Notes under the pieces: model-generated
The model's database searches: none
The model's input: only the letters and a program-made list of their open reading frames with translations
What the model was told of the DNA's origin: nothing
Program-made: the position numbers and the translations under genes
Shown: positions 24,090 to 32,053 of the stretch, in pieces
How the letters are laid out: each line of letters opens with the position of its first letter
How positions within the stretch are numbered: the first letter of the stretch is position 1
NCBI RefSeq assembly: GCF_009848495.1
Contig: NZ_WWEP01000036.1
Span: 124,001-188,000, forward strand
Length of the DNA stretch: 64,000 nucleotides
Origin: Flavobacterium sp. MK4S-17
Lineage (GTDB): Bacteria > Bacteroidota > Bacteroidia > Flavobacteriales > Flavobacteriaceae
Reading direction: 5' to 3'

Positions 24090-24707
24090 TTACTTAATTT
24101 CTTCAAGAAAATCTACTACAAGGGTTGCTATTTCGTTTTGTTTATCCTCATCGGTAATATATTTTCTGTCATTTTCATTGGATAAGAAGCCAATCTGGAA
24201 ATTAACAGCAGGCACATCTGCTTTTCTTAACAGTAAAAAATTTGCTTCTTTTACACCTCTTACAGAATAGGATTTCTGTTCAAACTTGGCAGCAAGCTTC
24301 CTGGCATAATCTGCAGATTGCTCATACCTTGCAGAACTATTGCTCACAAAAAACTCCATGCCGCTTACTTCAGTATTTTTTGTACTGTTCAGGTGAAGTG
24401 AAAGTACAAGGTCAGGCTTAATTTCATTTATAGCCTCTATCCTGTCGTTTAGGGAAATATAGGTATCAGATGGCCTTGTAAGGTAAATTTCCACTTCTCC
24501 GTCAGTATTCATTGCCTTTATCTTCCCTGCAATACGGTCGGTAATCTCTTTTTCAGATAGCGCATTAAGCGTAGCGCCATAATCATGGCCGCCATGGCCT
24601 GCATCTATAACCACTTTAATTTTTCTGCTTTCTTTCCCGTAAGGAACTGCAAAAGCAAAGCAGGCCGCTATAGCCAGTACACCCAAAATTTTGATTGATT
24701 TTCTCAT
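24090..24707 (-). CDS. N-acetylmuramoyl-L-alanine amidase-like protein with altered catalytic site
   Basis: A 205-residue protein with an N-terminal signal or anchor (about 5-21), then an Amidase_3 fold. Zinc-site residues are visible: His38 in DAGHGG, Glu52 in SEKE, and His105 in SLHLNS. At the position of the catalytic glutamate, where active enzymes have VE.GFLSN, this protein has NFQIGFLSN with Gln171 (codon CAG). This predicts weak or no peptidoglycan hydrolysis, perhaps leaving a binding or regulatory role. The protein is short and lacks wall-binding repeats. It heads a two-gene operon with the DUF6526-like gene. Confidence 0.8.
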   Translation of the reverse strand: MRKSIKILGVLAIAACFAFAVPYGKESRKIKVVIDAGHGGHDYGATLNALSEKEITDRIAGKIKAMNTDGEVEIYLTRPSDTYISLNDRIEAINEIKPDLVLSLHLNSTKNTEVSGMEFFVSNSSARYEQSADYARKLAAKFEQKSYSVRGVKEANFLLLRKADVPAVNFQIGFLSNENDRKYITDEDKQNEIATLVVDFLEEIK

Positions 24708-24777
24708 AGTCCGCGTTGGTTTAAGTTAACATGTATTTTATTCAAACTCTAATATAAGTAAAAATATTGCAGATGAT

Positions 24778-25464
24778 TTAAGAAAGTATAGGTATAAGGT
24801 CGGTAATTTTAGTTAATTCCCTGAAATTTTCATGCTCAACATTATGGTCTATCATTTCGTGTGCCCATGTAGTGTGGTAAGGAATATGGCAGGCAAAACC
24901 TCCTATTTCCAATACCGGCAATACATCTGACCTAAGGGAATTACCAACCATAAAAAACTCCTGTGGCTCAATATCCAGCCTGTTTAAAAGTTTTTGGTAG
25001 TTAGGCTCCTGCTTGTCAGCCATAACCTCAATATGGTGAAAATAATGCCCCAGCCCTGAATCATGCAGCTTACGCTGTTGGTCTTTCAGGTCGCCTTTTG
25101 TGGCAACTATCAACTTGTATTTGCCATGAAGCGCCTTTAATGTTTCCTCAACCCCTTCCAGTAAAACAATCGGTTTTTGTATAAGCTCTTTACCCAGTTC
25201 TGTAATTTTCTCTATACATTTTATGCTCACCGTGCCTTTGGAAACTTTAATGGCCGTTTCAATCATGCTTAGCACATAACCTTTAATACCATAGCCATAA
25301 AGCGGCAGGTTGCTTATCTGCACTTTAAAAAGCTCCTGCGACAGCCCCTGATGGGAAAGATAGGCCTCCATTAGCCCGCAGAACTTTTTCTCTGTTTCTT
25401 CAAAATAAGGTTCGTTAATAAATAAGGTATCATCAGCATCAAATGCCACTACTTTTACATTCAT
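24778..25464 (-). CDS. HAD superfamily hydrolase
   Basis: A 228-residue HAD phosphatase-like protein. Motif I is VVAFDADDTLF with the nucleophile Asp and the acid/base Asp two residues on, motif II is KLIVATKGD, motif III includes the conserved Lys near DLKDQQRKL, and motif IV is FFMVGNSLRSDV. A helical cap lies between residues 20 and 95. The substrate is unknown. It lies 30 bases downstream of the NTF2-like gene on the same strand, probably an operon. Confidence 0.85.
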   Translation of the reverse strand: MNVKVVAFDADDTLFINEPYFEETEKKFCGLMEAYLSHQGLSQELFKVQISNLPLYGYGIKGYVLSMIETAIKVSKGTVSIKCIEKITELGKELIQKPIVLLEGVEETLKALHGKYKLIVATKGDLKDQQRKLHDSGLGHYFHHIEVMADKQEPNYQKLLNRLDIEPQEFFMVGNSLRSDVLPVLEIGGFACHIPYHTTWAHEMIDHNVEHENFRELTKITDLIPILS

Positions 25465-25494
25465 TGATTTTGTTTTAACGGAGAAACCCTCCTG

Positions 25495-25866
25495 TTAATG
25501 GATAATACGTGTGGCGTGCCCTGCCACTATTTTCCATGAATCATTTTTTAAAGCCCACACCCGGGTATAACGAAAAATACCGGCTTCGGTTTTACCGAAA
25601 AATGAACCGCTTATTTCCTTTTTTACCGACACTATGGCAACATCGCCCAATAACTTAATAATACGGTCGGTTACATCTATACTAAATATTTTAATGTTGC
25701 CGGAACGGTGCGACTCTATATCGGCTTCCTTATTAAAAACCTGGCCGTTGTAGGCTGTAAATATAAGCCCGTCATCCAGCAGGGCATCCAGTTCCTTTAT
25801 ATCATTCTCTTTCATGGCTTCAATAAGCCTTGATTCAAGCGTTTCTATTTGTTGCAGCGTATCCAT
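25495..25866 (-). CDS. NTF2-like (DUF4440) domain protein
   Basis: A 123-residue protein consisting of a single NTF2-like cone fold: an N-terminal helix MDTLQQIETLESRLIEAM, the LDALLDDGLIFTAYNGQ segment, and strands ending SWKIVAGHATRI. Proteins of this type act as ketosteroid-isomerase-like enzymes or as ligand-binding modules; nothing here identifies the ligand. The second ATG (25866) is preferred to that at 25884, because the domain begins there. It is divergent from rmuC. Confidence 0.75.
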   Translation of the reverse strand: MDTLQQIETLESRLIEAMKENDIKELDALLDDGLIFTAYNGQVFNKEADIESHRSGNIKIFSIDVTDRIIKLLGDVAIVSVKKEISGSFFGKTEAGIFRYTRVWALKNDSWKIVAGHATRIIH

Positions 25867-26008
25867 ATAATATTTATTGTGCAAGTTAAAGTTAAGGCTA
25901 TTTTTGTTAACTTTCTCTTACATTTTAAACATAATTTTGTGCACCATAAGGAAGCTGCACTCTTTATATTTTTCGCAGTTTTATTACTTTTACCAACTAA
26001 ATGAATTT

Positions 26009-27415
26009 ATGATGCCGGAAACCATTACCCTCCTGCTTGCTTTTATTGTTGCCCTTGCTATCGGGGTATTTATTGGCAAACTTTTATTTACCGCTAAATC
26101 AACATCCGAGAAAAAAATACTTGAAGAACGGTACAACAGCCTTTCACTGCAGATAGAGCAGTTAAAGGAGCAGTCGGCAACTGAAAGGAAGGCAACCGAA
26201 AAACAAATAGCACTTATACAGGAAGAGCGCAACAGCCTGCGCACCGAGAAAGATGCTTTAGCCATACAGCTTACCAAAAAGGAAACGGATTTTGACAACC
26301 TGCTGGAACGCATGAAGGAGCAGCGTGCCGAAGCGGAAGAACTGCGCGAAAAATTTACCAAGGAATTTGAAAACCTGGCCAACAAAATACTGGAGGAAAA
26401 ATCGGTTAAGTTTACAGAGCAGAACCGCGAAAATTTAAAAACCATACTATCTCCCCTACAGGAAAAAATACACCTTTTTGAACGGAAGGTAGAAGATACA
26501 CACAAAGAAAGTATAGACTACCATGCTGCCCTGCGCCAGCAGATAATCGGCCTGCGAGAAATGAACGAGCAGATGAGCCGCGAAACACTTAACCTTACCA
26601 AAGCACTTAAGGGCGACAGCAAGATGCAGGGCAACTGGGGCGAGCTTATTTTAGAACGTGTACTGGAAAAATCAGGACTGGAAAAAGAGCGCGAATATTT
26701 TGTGCAGCAAAGCCATGTAAATGATGAAGGCGCACGCATTCAGCCCGACGTTGTTATTAACCTGCCCGATGGCAAAAAAATGGTGGTGGACAGCAAGGTT
26801 TCGCTTGTGGCCTATGAGCGTTATGTTAATGAGGAGGACGACCCGCTTAGGCTGGCCCACTTAAAAGAACATGTTAACTCTGTAAAACGACATGTGGAGC
26901 AGCTAAGCGCGAAAAATTACCACGACCTTTATAAAATGGAAAGCCCTGATTTTGTGTTGCTTTTCATTCCTATAGAGGCTGCTTTTGCATCTGCATTAAA
27001 TGAGGACAACAGCTTATATAACAAAGCCTTTGAAAAAAATATCGTTATAGTAACCCCAAGCACGCTGCTGGCTACACTGCGCACTATTGACAGTATGTGG
27101 ACTAACCAGAAACAACAGGAAAATGCCTATGAAATTGCAAGGCAGGCAGGTGCTTTGTATGATAAGTTTGAGGGGTTTGTTTCAGACCTTATCATGGTGG
27201 GCAAACGAATGGACGAAGGAAAAAAGGCATATGAAGGCGCAATGGGCAAGCTTGTGGAGGGGCGTGGCAATATTATAACCAGTATAGAAAAACTGAAAAA
27301 AATGGGTGCCAAGGCAAAAAAATCGCTTCCTGAAAATATACTTACACGTGCCATGCTGAAAGAAGAAACCGATGAGGAAAATTTTGACGACACCAATATG
27401 CTAAACCTGCCGTAA
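26009..27415 (+). CDS. rmuC: RmuC family DNA recombination protein
   Basis: A 468-residue protein: one N-terminal membrane helix (ITLLLAFIVALAIGVFIGKLLF, about 5-26), a long coiled coil (about 30-140), then the RmuC nuclease-like domain with MQGNWGELILERVLEKSGL, QPDVVINLPDGKKMVVDSKVSL and SPDFVLLFIPIEAAF. In E. coli RmuC limits inversion-type recombination at short inverted repeats. The start is placed at ATG 26009, because the 44 codons upstream hold the promoter-like TAATTTTG (25932-25939). The stop overlaps the thioesterase start by one base. Confidence 0.92.
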   Translation: MMPETITLLLAFIVALAIGVFIGKLLFTAKSTSEKKILEERYNSLSLQIEQLKEQSATERKATEKQIALIQEERNSLRTEKDALAIQLTKKETDFDNLLERMKEQRAEAEELREKFTKEFENLANKILEEKSVKFTEQNRENLKTILSPLQEKIHLFERKVEDTHKESIDYHAALRQQIIGLREMNEQMSRETLNLTKALKGDSKMQGNWGELILERVLEKSGLEKEREYFVQQSHVNDEGARIQPDVVINLPDGKKMVVDSKVSLVAYERYVNEEDDPLRLAHLKEHVNSVKRHVEQLSAKNYHDLYKMESPDFVLLFIPIEAAFASALNEDNSLYNKAFEKNIVIVTPSTLLATLRTIDSMWTNQKQQENAYEIARQAGALYDKFEGFVSDLIMVGKRMDEGKKAYEGAMGKLVEGRGNIITSIEKLKKMGAKAKKSLPENILTRAMLKEETDEENFDDTNMLNLP

Positions 27416-27966
27416 TGGAAAAAAAATATAAAAAGCTGAGCGCATCACGCATAACCATATCCGAGCTTATGCTGCCTTCTCACACCAACTTTAGCGGCAA
27501 AATACACGGAGGCTACATATTAATGCTTATGGACCAGATTGCTTTTGCGGCAGCTTCCAGGTACAGTGGCATGTATTGCGTTACTGCTTCTGTTGATACT
27601 GTTGATTTTTTAAACCCGATTGAAGTAGGCGAACTGGTAACCATGAAAGCTTCGGTAAATTATGTGGGCAAAAGCTCTATGGTGGTAGGCATAAGGGTAA
27701 CCTCTGAAAATATACAGACAGGAAATATAAAACACTGCAATTCTTCCTACTTTACTATGGTGGCTAAAGATGAAAACGGCAATAATTCAGCCGTACCCCG
27801 CCCGGAAATTACATCGCTTGAAGAAGTGAGGAGGTTTCATAATGCCATAAAACGCATCCACCTGAAGCGGGAAAAGGACCACCATGAAGAAAATTTTGAC
27901 CATACAACAACTGACGCGTTCCAGGCCCTTGTTGACATGAACATAAAAATAAGCCTGAAAGGCTGA
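27415..27966 (+). CDS. Acyl-CoA thioesterase, hot-dog fold
   Basis: A 183-residue hot-dog protein with the acyl-CoA thioesterase pattern: HTNFSGKIHGGYILMLMDQIAFAAA (only in part here, IHGGYILMLMDQIA), then VDTVDFLNPIEVGELV and the strand KSSMVVGIRV. The C-terminal 50 residues extend beyond the core fold, as in several Bacteroidetes members. It hydrolyses acyl-CoA to free acid and CoA; chain-length preference is unknown. It is translationally coupled to rmuC (TAATG). Confidence 0.88.
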   Translation: MEKKYKKLSASRITISELMLPSHTNFSGKIHGGYILMLMDQIAFAAASRYSGMYCVTASVDTVDFLNPIEVGELVTMKASVNYVGKSSMVVGIRVTSENIQTGNIKHCNSSYFTMVAKDENGNNSAVPRPEITSLEEVRRFHNAIKRIHLKREKDHHEENFDHTTTDAFQALVDMNIKISLKG

Positions 27967-28093
27967 TGCCTTCTGTCGGATAATAATCCATATACCTGTT
28001 TTAATAAGTAGTTAAAGGCAAATACTCAATGGCTGTACTATATTAATATATATACACTTAACATTGTTATATATTAACTATAAAACTATAGCC

Positions 28094-28666
28094 ATGGCAA
28101 AACTACTACTATTAACCTTCTTTGTTTTTGCAACTGCAGGGGCACAAACTACGCACCATGTTAACTGGGGTATTGGCGTGTCGCCAAGCCAAACTACCAT
28201 TACTATTGAAAAAGGCGACACCGTTATGTGGATGTGGACATCAGCGCATCCGCACACCGTTACAAATAAACCCGGAAGTACTGAAATATTTGACAGTGGT
28301 ACAATAACAGGTATTGGTCAAACCTATTCACATACATTTACTGAAGTAGGCGTAAATCCGTATGTATGTTTAATTCATGCCTCAATGCAGGGCACAATAA
28401 CTGTAGAGGAAACAATGGGAACCAAAAACAACAAAGCCGATTTATTTGAATTTTACCCGAACCCTGTTACAGATGTAGTAACAATAAATGCCGAAAAAAA
28501 CATTAATAATATTACTGTTTTTGACATGCAGGGCAGAAAAGTTATGGAAACAACAGGTGGCAACCCAACCAGCAAAATATATATGTCGGCTTACCCGGCC
28601 GGTACTTATATATTTAATGTAACTGCCGGAGAAGAAACGCAAACAATATCAGTCGTTAAAAAATAA
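28094..28666 (+). CDS. Cupredoxin-like protein with T9SS sorting domain
   Basis: A 190-residue secreted protein: signal peptide to about 19 (ATAGAQ), a plastocyanin-like domain (about 20-110), then a T9SS type A sorting domain (about 118-190, starting FEFYPNPVTDVV and ending TISVVKK). All four type-1 copper ligands are visible: His in HPHTV, and Cys, His and Met in VCLIHASMQG. It should be a surface-exposed or secreted blue-copper electron carrier. The ATG at 28094 is chosen over 28064 because it gives a clean signal peptide. Confidence 0.85.
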   Translation: MAKLLLLTFFVFATAGAQTTHHVNWGIGVSPSQTTITIEKGDTVMWMWTSAHPHTVTNKPGSTEIFDSGTITGIGQTYSHTFTEVGVNPYVCLIHASMQGTITVEETMGTKNNKADLFEFYPNPVTDVVTINAEKNINNITVFDMQGRKVMETTGGNPTSKIYMSAYPAGTYIFNVTAGEETQTISVVKK

Positions 28667-28687
28667 TTGGTTGTAATGGTTTGAATG

Positions 28688-28721
28688 TTAAAGGGCTATA
28701 TTTAATTATATAGCCCTTTAA
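28688..28721. terminator. Hairpin between convergent secreted-protein genes
   Basis: A 13-bp perfect stem, TTAAAGGGCTATA / TATAGCCCTTTAA (28688-28700, 28709-28721). There is no strong T-run on either side, so termination efficiency is uncertain. Confidence 0.7.
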
Positions 28722-28724
28722 AAA

Positions 28725-30737
28725 TTATTCTTTTATAAACTTATTAGAGTAGTATTTCCCTCCCTGTTCCTTAAGCATAAGGATATATACACCTTTTGAA
28801 AGGTTTTGAACATCTATTTTATCCTGCTCAACTGCAACTGTTTTTATAAGCCTGCCGTTAAGGTCATAAACTAAAGCATTCGCAAACGCAAGGTTATTGC
28901 TGTTGTTTATATGTATAAAATCACTGGCAGGATTAGGATACAGTTTAAATAAATTGCTGTTAAAAGATGTTCTGGATAATGTTTCCCCCTCTGTTACCAG
29001 CAGGGCTGCATTAATATCAGGATTTTCAATTATATCTATAGTTCCCGAAGGCCATTTTACAACTACCTGGTCAATCTCTTCGGCTTCACCTATACCAAAA
29101 TGAGTGTTTAAAGTGCTCATAAATTCAAAGCCATCCCCACTGCGCACATCCCTTATCTGCATCCCCCAGTCGCCATGTATTTCTACACGTGCGCCAATAC
29201 CGTTACTGTTACTTTCCATACCTTTCAGGTTTACTTTAATCCAGTTGTTATCACTTCCGGAATTAAAATATACCATACTGCCGTTTTGTATATCAAGATA
29301 GCCATCATTATTAAAGTCGCCCACAGGGCCGCTGCTGGCAGGTATGCTGGCTCCGCTAAAAGTCATATTCCCATTATTGAACATTATTTTATTACCGCCT
29401 CCCATTACATCTATAAAGCCATCGTTATTAAAATCATAAGCCACGTGTTCCCTGCTTAATGATGTATTGGTATCAAAACCGGAACCTGCCGTTACATCGG
29501 TAAATGTGCCGTCCCCGTTGTTCATCATAAGCTTATGCCCACCGTGTGAAGTTGAGTTTGCCCCTACCATTAAATCCATATCACCATCATTATCAAAATC
29601 TCCCCACGCAGAAGACCACGTTTGTATCATATCGGATAAGTTTGATTCTATACTTACATCCGTAAAAGTACCGTCGCCATTATTGCGGTGCATTTCATTA
29701 ATTCCGGCAGAGCCGCCGCCGCCGCGACACTTGGCTATAAACAGGTCCTGGTCGCCGTCATTATCATAGTCAACCCATATAGAGCCATAATTCCCACCGC
29801 TTGGATGATTGCCCAGCCCGCCCTGGTAAAAGGTTCCCGTGCCGTTACCATTATTAAGGAAATACACATTGGGCTGAACATCATGGCATATAAAAGCATC
29901 AAGGTTGCCATCATTATTTATATCAACAAAATTAGTGCGCTGTGAAAAGACATAAACTGATGTTTCAATTTTTGAGGTAAACCCAGTACCGTCAGGGTTA
30001 CTTAACAATACAACCGCGCCGCTGTTATTACCATAAAGCAGGTCGTTATAACCATCTTTATTATAATCGCCGGCTGCCATGCTCCAGCCCGGCAGATAAT
30101 TTGTAGATGGAGCCGGTAACGATGCATATGTAAAGCCGGAGCCATTGGGCGACTGGTAAAGTATATTTACAGCGTTATTGCCGGGGCTTACAATATCATC
30201 AAGGTAATCACCGTTCATGTCAACTGCACATATACGGTAGCTCCCTCCAATATTTACCTGCTGCCCTGAAAAACTTATTCCGTAATCAATAGGCTCCACA
30301 TAAGGTGTTTCTGTCAGGGAGAAAGAAAAATTGTTACTATTCCACTTATTGTCAAAAGCAATGTAATACGTTGTACCTGCTACCGCCGGAAATTCAACCA
30401 AGGATGAATAGTTATCACCGCTGTCATCATCTCCCGCATAACAGGTTAATGCCGAACAGCTTCCAGTATATACATGCAGGCGCGTATCAGGTGTGCCCTC
30501 AACATCTGTCCTTATTATAATATTATAATTATTCTGTGGAATATATTTAAACCAAATCCCCATAGTGGCACTGTTAGTCCCATTAAGGCATAAAGGCGCA
30601 GGAATCTGGCTGTTGGGTTCATAATTTGCCCCATGTACTCCAGCGGTTACCAAAACTGCTGTTGCGCAGTTTTTTTGTGCCCGCACTTGGGTAAGGGCTG
30701 CCACGGTAAAAAAAAGTAAAGTAAGGTGTTTTTTCAT
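28725..30737 (-). CDS. FG-GAP/VCBS repeat protein with ASPIC/UnbV and T9SS sorting domains
   Basis: A 670-residue secreted protein. After a signal peptide (to about 21) comes a beta-sandwich of about 130 residues, then roughly eight FG-GAP/VCBS repeats, recognisable by calcium-loop patterns such as DYNKDGYNDLLYGN, DINNDGNLDAFIC and DFDNDGDMDLMVG. An ASPIC/UnbV module follows (about 510-570, GIGARVEIHGDWGMQIRDV). The last 75 residues are a T9SS type A sorting domain (FKLYPNPASDFIHI). It is probably a surface protein that binds Ca2+ and mediates adhesion or carbohydrate contact; the ligand is unknown. Confidence 0.87.
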   Translation of the reverse strand: MKKHLTLLFFTVAALTQVRAQKNCATAVLVTAGVHGANYEPNSQIPAPLCLNGTNSATMGIWFKYIPQNNYNIIIRTDVEGTPDTRLHVYTGSCSALTCYAGDDDSGDNYSSLVEFPAVAGTTYYIAFDNKWNSNNFSFSLTETPYVEPIDYGISFSGQQVNIGGSYRICAVDMNGDYLDDIVSPGNNAVNILYQSPNGSGFTYASLPAPSTNYLPGWSMAAGDYNKDGYNDLLYGNNSGAVVLLSNPDGTGFTSKIETSVYVFSQRTNFVDINNDGNLDAFICHDVQPNVYFLNNGNGTGTFYQGGLGNHPSGGNYGSIWVDYDNDGDQDLFIAKCRGGGGSAGINEMHRNNGDGTFTDVSIESNLSDMIQTWSSAWGDFDNDGDMDLMVGANSTSHGGHKLMMNNGDGTFTDVTAGSGFDTNTSLSREHVAYDFNNDGFIDVMGGGNKIMFNNGNMTFSGASIPASSGPVGDFNNDGYLDIQNGSMVYFNSGSDNNWIKVNLKGMESNSNGIGARVEIHGDWGMQIRDVRSGDGFEFMSTLNTHFGIGEAEEIDQVVVKWPSGTIDIIENPDINAALLVTEGETLSRTSFNSNLFKLYPNPASDFIHINNSNNLAFANALVYDLNGRLIKTVAVEQDKIDVQNLSKGVYILMLKEQGGKYYSNKFIKE

Positions 30738-30776
30738 AATTAGGTTTAGTTAGTGTTGATGTTTTGAGTTATTTTG

Positions 30777-31865
30777 TTATGGGCAAGGGTTTTCCATAGA
30801 GGTTATCCATTGCTCTATAAGGTCAACCCCTTCCTCGTGTATTATAGTCCTGCCCATTAACGGCATTCGCTGCGATTCTTCATTGGTATTCATCCTGGCA
30901 TGCATAGCAGATCTTTCTGTGCTTCCTGCTGCTACTATAAATGCCTGCGAAGACTGAAAAGGCTGTACGCAAACTCCCATATTTACAGGATTGGCAGTTT
31001 CGCTGAAAGCAAACCTGATAGGAACATAGTCGCAGTGGGCACCTTCACTGTGGCAATGGGCGCAGTTAATATCAAGATAGGAACGCACCCTTAACTCAAG
31101 CGGCTGGCTTTCATCAGCCCAATCTACTGCCGAATTTATGGTTTGCGGTGCAGTATTAAGATAACCTTCTTCAATCCATTTGGAAAGCTGGTTCCTGCTT
31201 CCATCACTATAGGTATATAGCCTATTAAGGTTTTGAGGCTTAGGCCCTATAGGCACTGCTTTTTCATTTTGTTTATGGCAAGTAAAACATTCTTCATGCG
31301 ATGGAATGCGGTATGAAGTACTTTTTGTAACGCCATTTTCCACCCAGGTAACATCGGTAAACATCCCGTTCATATTAAGCTCGGCCTCAGTCTGTGCCTC
31401 ATTCCATACATAATTGGCAAATATCCAGCCGTCAGCAGTATTAATAAGAAGCCTTGTTTCAATTATCCTTGTTGTATTGGCAGGCTGCACATTATCATAA
31501 TAAAAGTTTTTAATTAAAACCGCACCTACCGGAAAGTCAAGTATTTTCCCATCTGCCGCATAGGTTGCGCTTGTGCCTTCGGGCATCCATACAAATCTTT
31601 TTTTATGTGCATAGTCGGTAAACAAAGGGGTGCTTAAATCATACGGCAGCACACCATAAGCCGGAGCAAGATTTTTCATGTCGCCCTCATAAAATTTATA
31701 CTGCGATAAATTATCATAGGGCACCATGGCAAGGTCAACCACTACCGGAGATTGGGGTATTTCCTCATATTTATCAGGGTTAGAAGAATCATCAGATCCA
31801 CATGATAAAAGTGCAGAGAATAAAAGTAAAAAAAATATACTCTTTAAAAAGTAATTGTTTTTCAT
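30777..31865 (-). CDS. c-type cytochrome-like lipoprotein with two CxxCH motifs
   Basis: A 362-residue protein with lipobox SALLSC and an acidic linker. It contains two haem-attachment motifs, CFTCHK near residue 195 and CAHCHSEG near 268, so it can bind two c-type haems. The region before the first haem is a beta-rich domain with YDLSTPLFTDYAHKKRFVW. The overall layout recalls the SO2930-type diheme cytochrome family, recalled from memory. A consensus promoter is directly upstream. The gene lies next to the FG-GAP protein on the same strand, 39 bases away, and close to the cupredoxin. Confidence 0.8.
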   Translation of the reverse strand: MKNNYFLKSIFFLLLFSALLSCGSDDSSNPDKYEEIPQSPVVVDLAMVPYDNLSQYKFYEGDMKNLAPAYGVLPYDLSTPLFTDYAHKKRFVWMPEGTSATYAADGKILDFPVGAVLIKNFYYDNVQPANTTRIIETRLLINTADGWIFANYVWNEAQTEAELNMNGMFTDVTWVENGVTKSTSYRIPSHEECFTCHKQNEKAVPIGPKPQNLNRLYTYSDGSRNQLSKWIEEGYLNTAPQTINSAVDWADESQPLELRVRSYLDINCAHCHSEGAHCDYVPIRFAFSETANPVNMGVCVQPFQSSQAFIVAAGSTERSAMHARMNTNEESQRMPLMGRTIIHEEGVDLIEQWITSMENPCP

Positions 31866-31898
31866 GCTGTTTTATAGGTAAATTTTATAATTGATTAA

Positions 31899-31927
31899 CA
31901 AATATAAAATAAAATACCATACCTCAA
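31899..31927 (-). promoter_or_regulatory. Promoter of the diheme-cytochrome-like gene
   Basis: On the minus strand TTG (31927-31925), an 18-base spacer, and TATATTTG (31906-31899). It matches TTG-N18/19-TAnnTTTG fully and leaves a leader of about 28 bases. Confidence 0.75.
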
Positions 31928-32022
31928 ATTTTCTTTAAAGATAAATTCGATTTAATGTAATTTTTTAATTATCAACAGCTTGGTGGATTTACTGCAGGAA
32001 TAAGCAAAACCGTATATATAAT

Positions 32023-32052
32023 AAAAAAGCCCCTTTTACAAGGGGCTTTTTT
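32023..32052 (-). terminator. Terminator of carB
   Basis: A 13-bp perfect stem, arms 32023-32035 and 32040-32052, core AAGCCCCTT / AAGGGGCTT, with T-runs in both orientations. It begins two bases after the carB stop codon, showing that carB ends naturally there. Confidence 0.9.
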
Positions 32053-32053
32053 A

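Noticed and set aside
25877-26008. Extended N-terminus of RmuC
   Set aside because: The 44 codons are promoter and leader; the membrane helix starts just after ATG 26009.
25990-26505. 171-codon frame antisense to rmuC
   Set aside because: It is a shadow of the coiled-coil region, rich in Ser and Arg, with no family resemblance.
29100-29950. Possible tandem repeat array in the DNA
   Set aside because: Similarity is at protein level (FG-GAP/VCBS repeats with calcium loops); the bases are too divergent for a DNA repeat.
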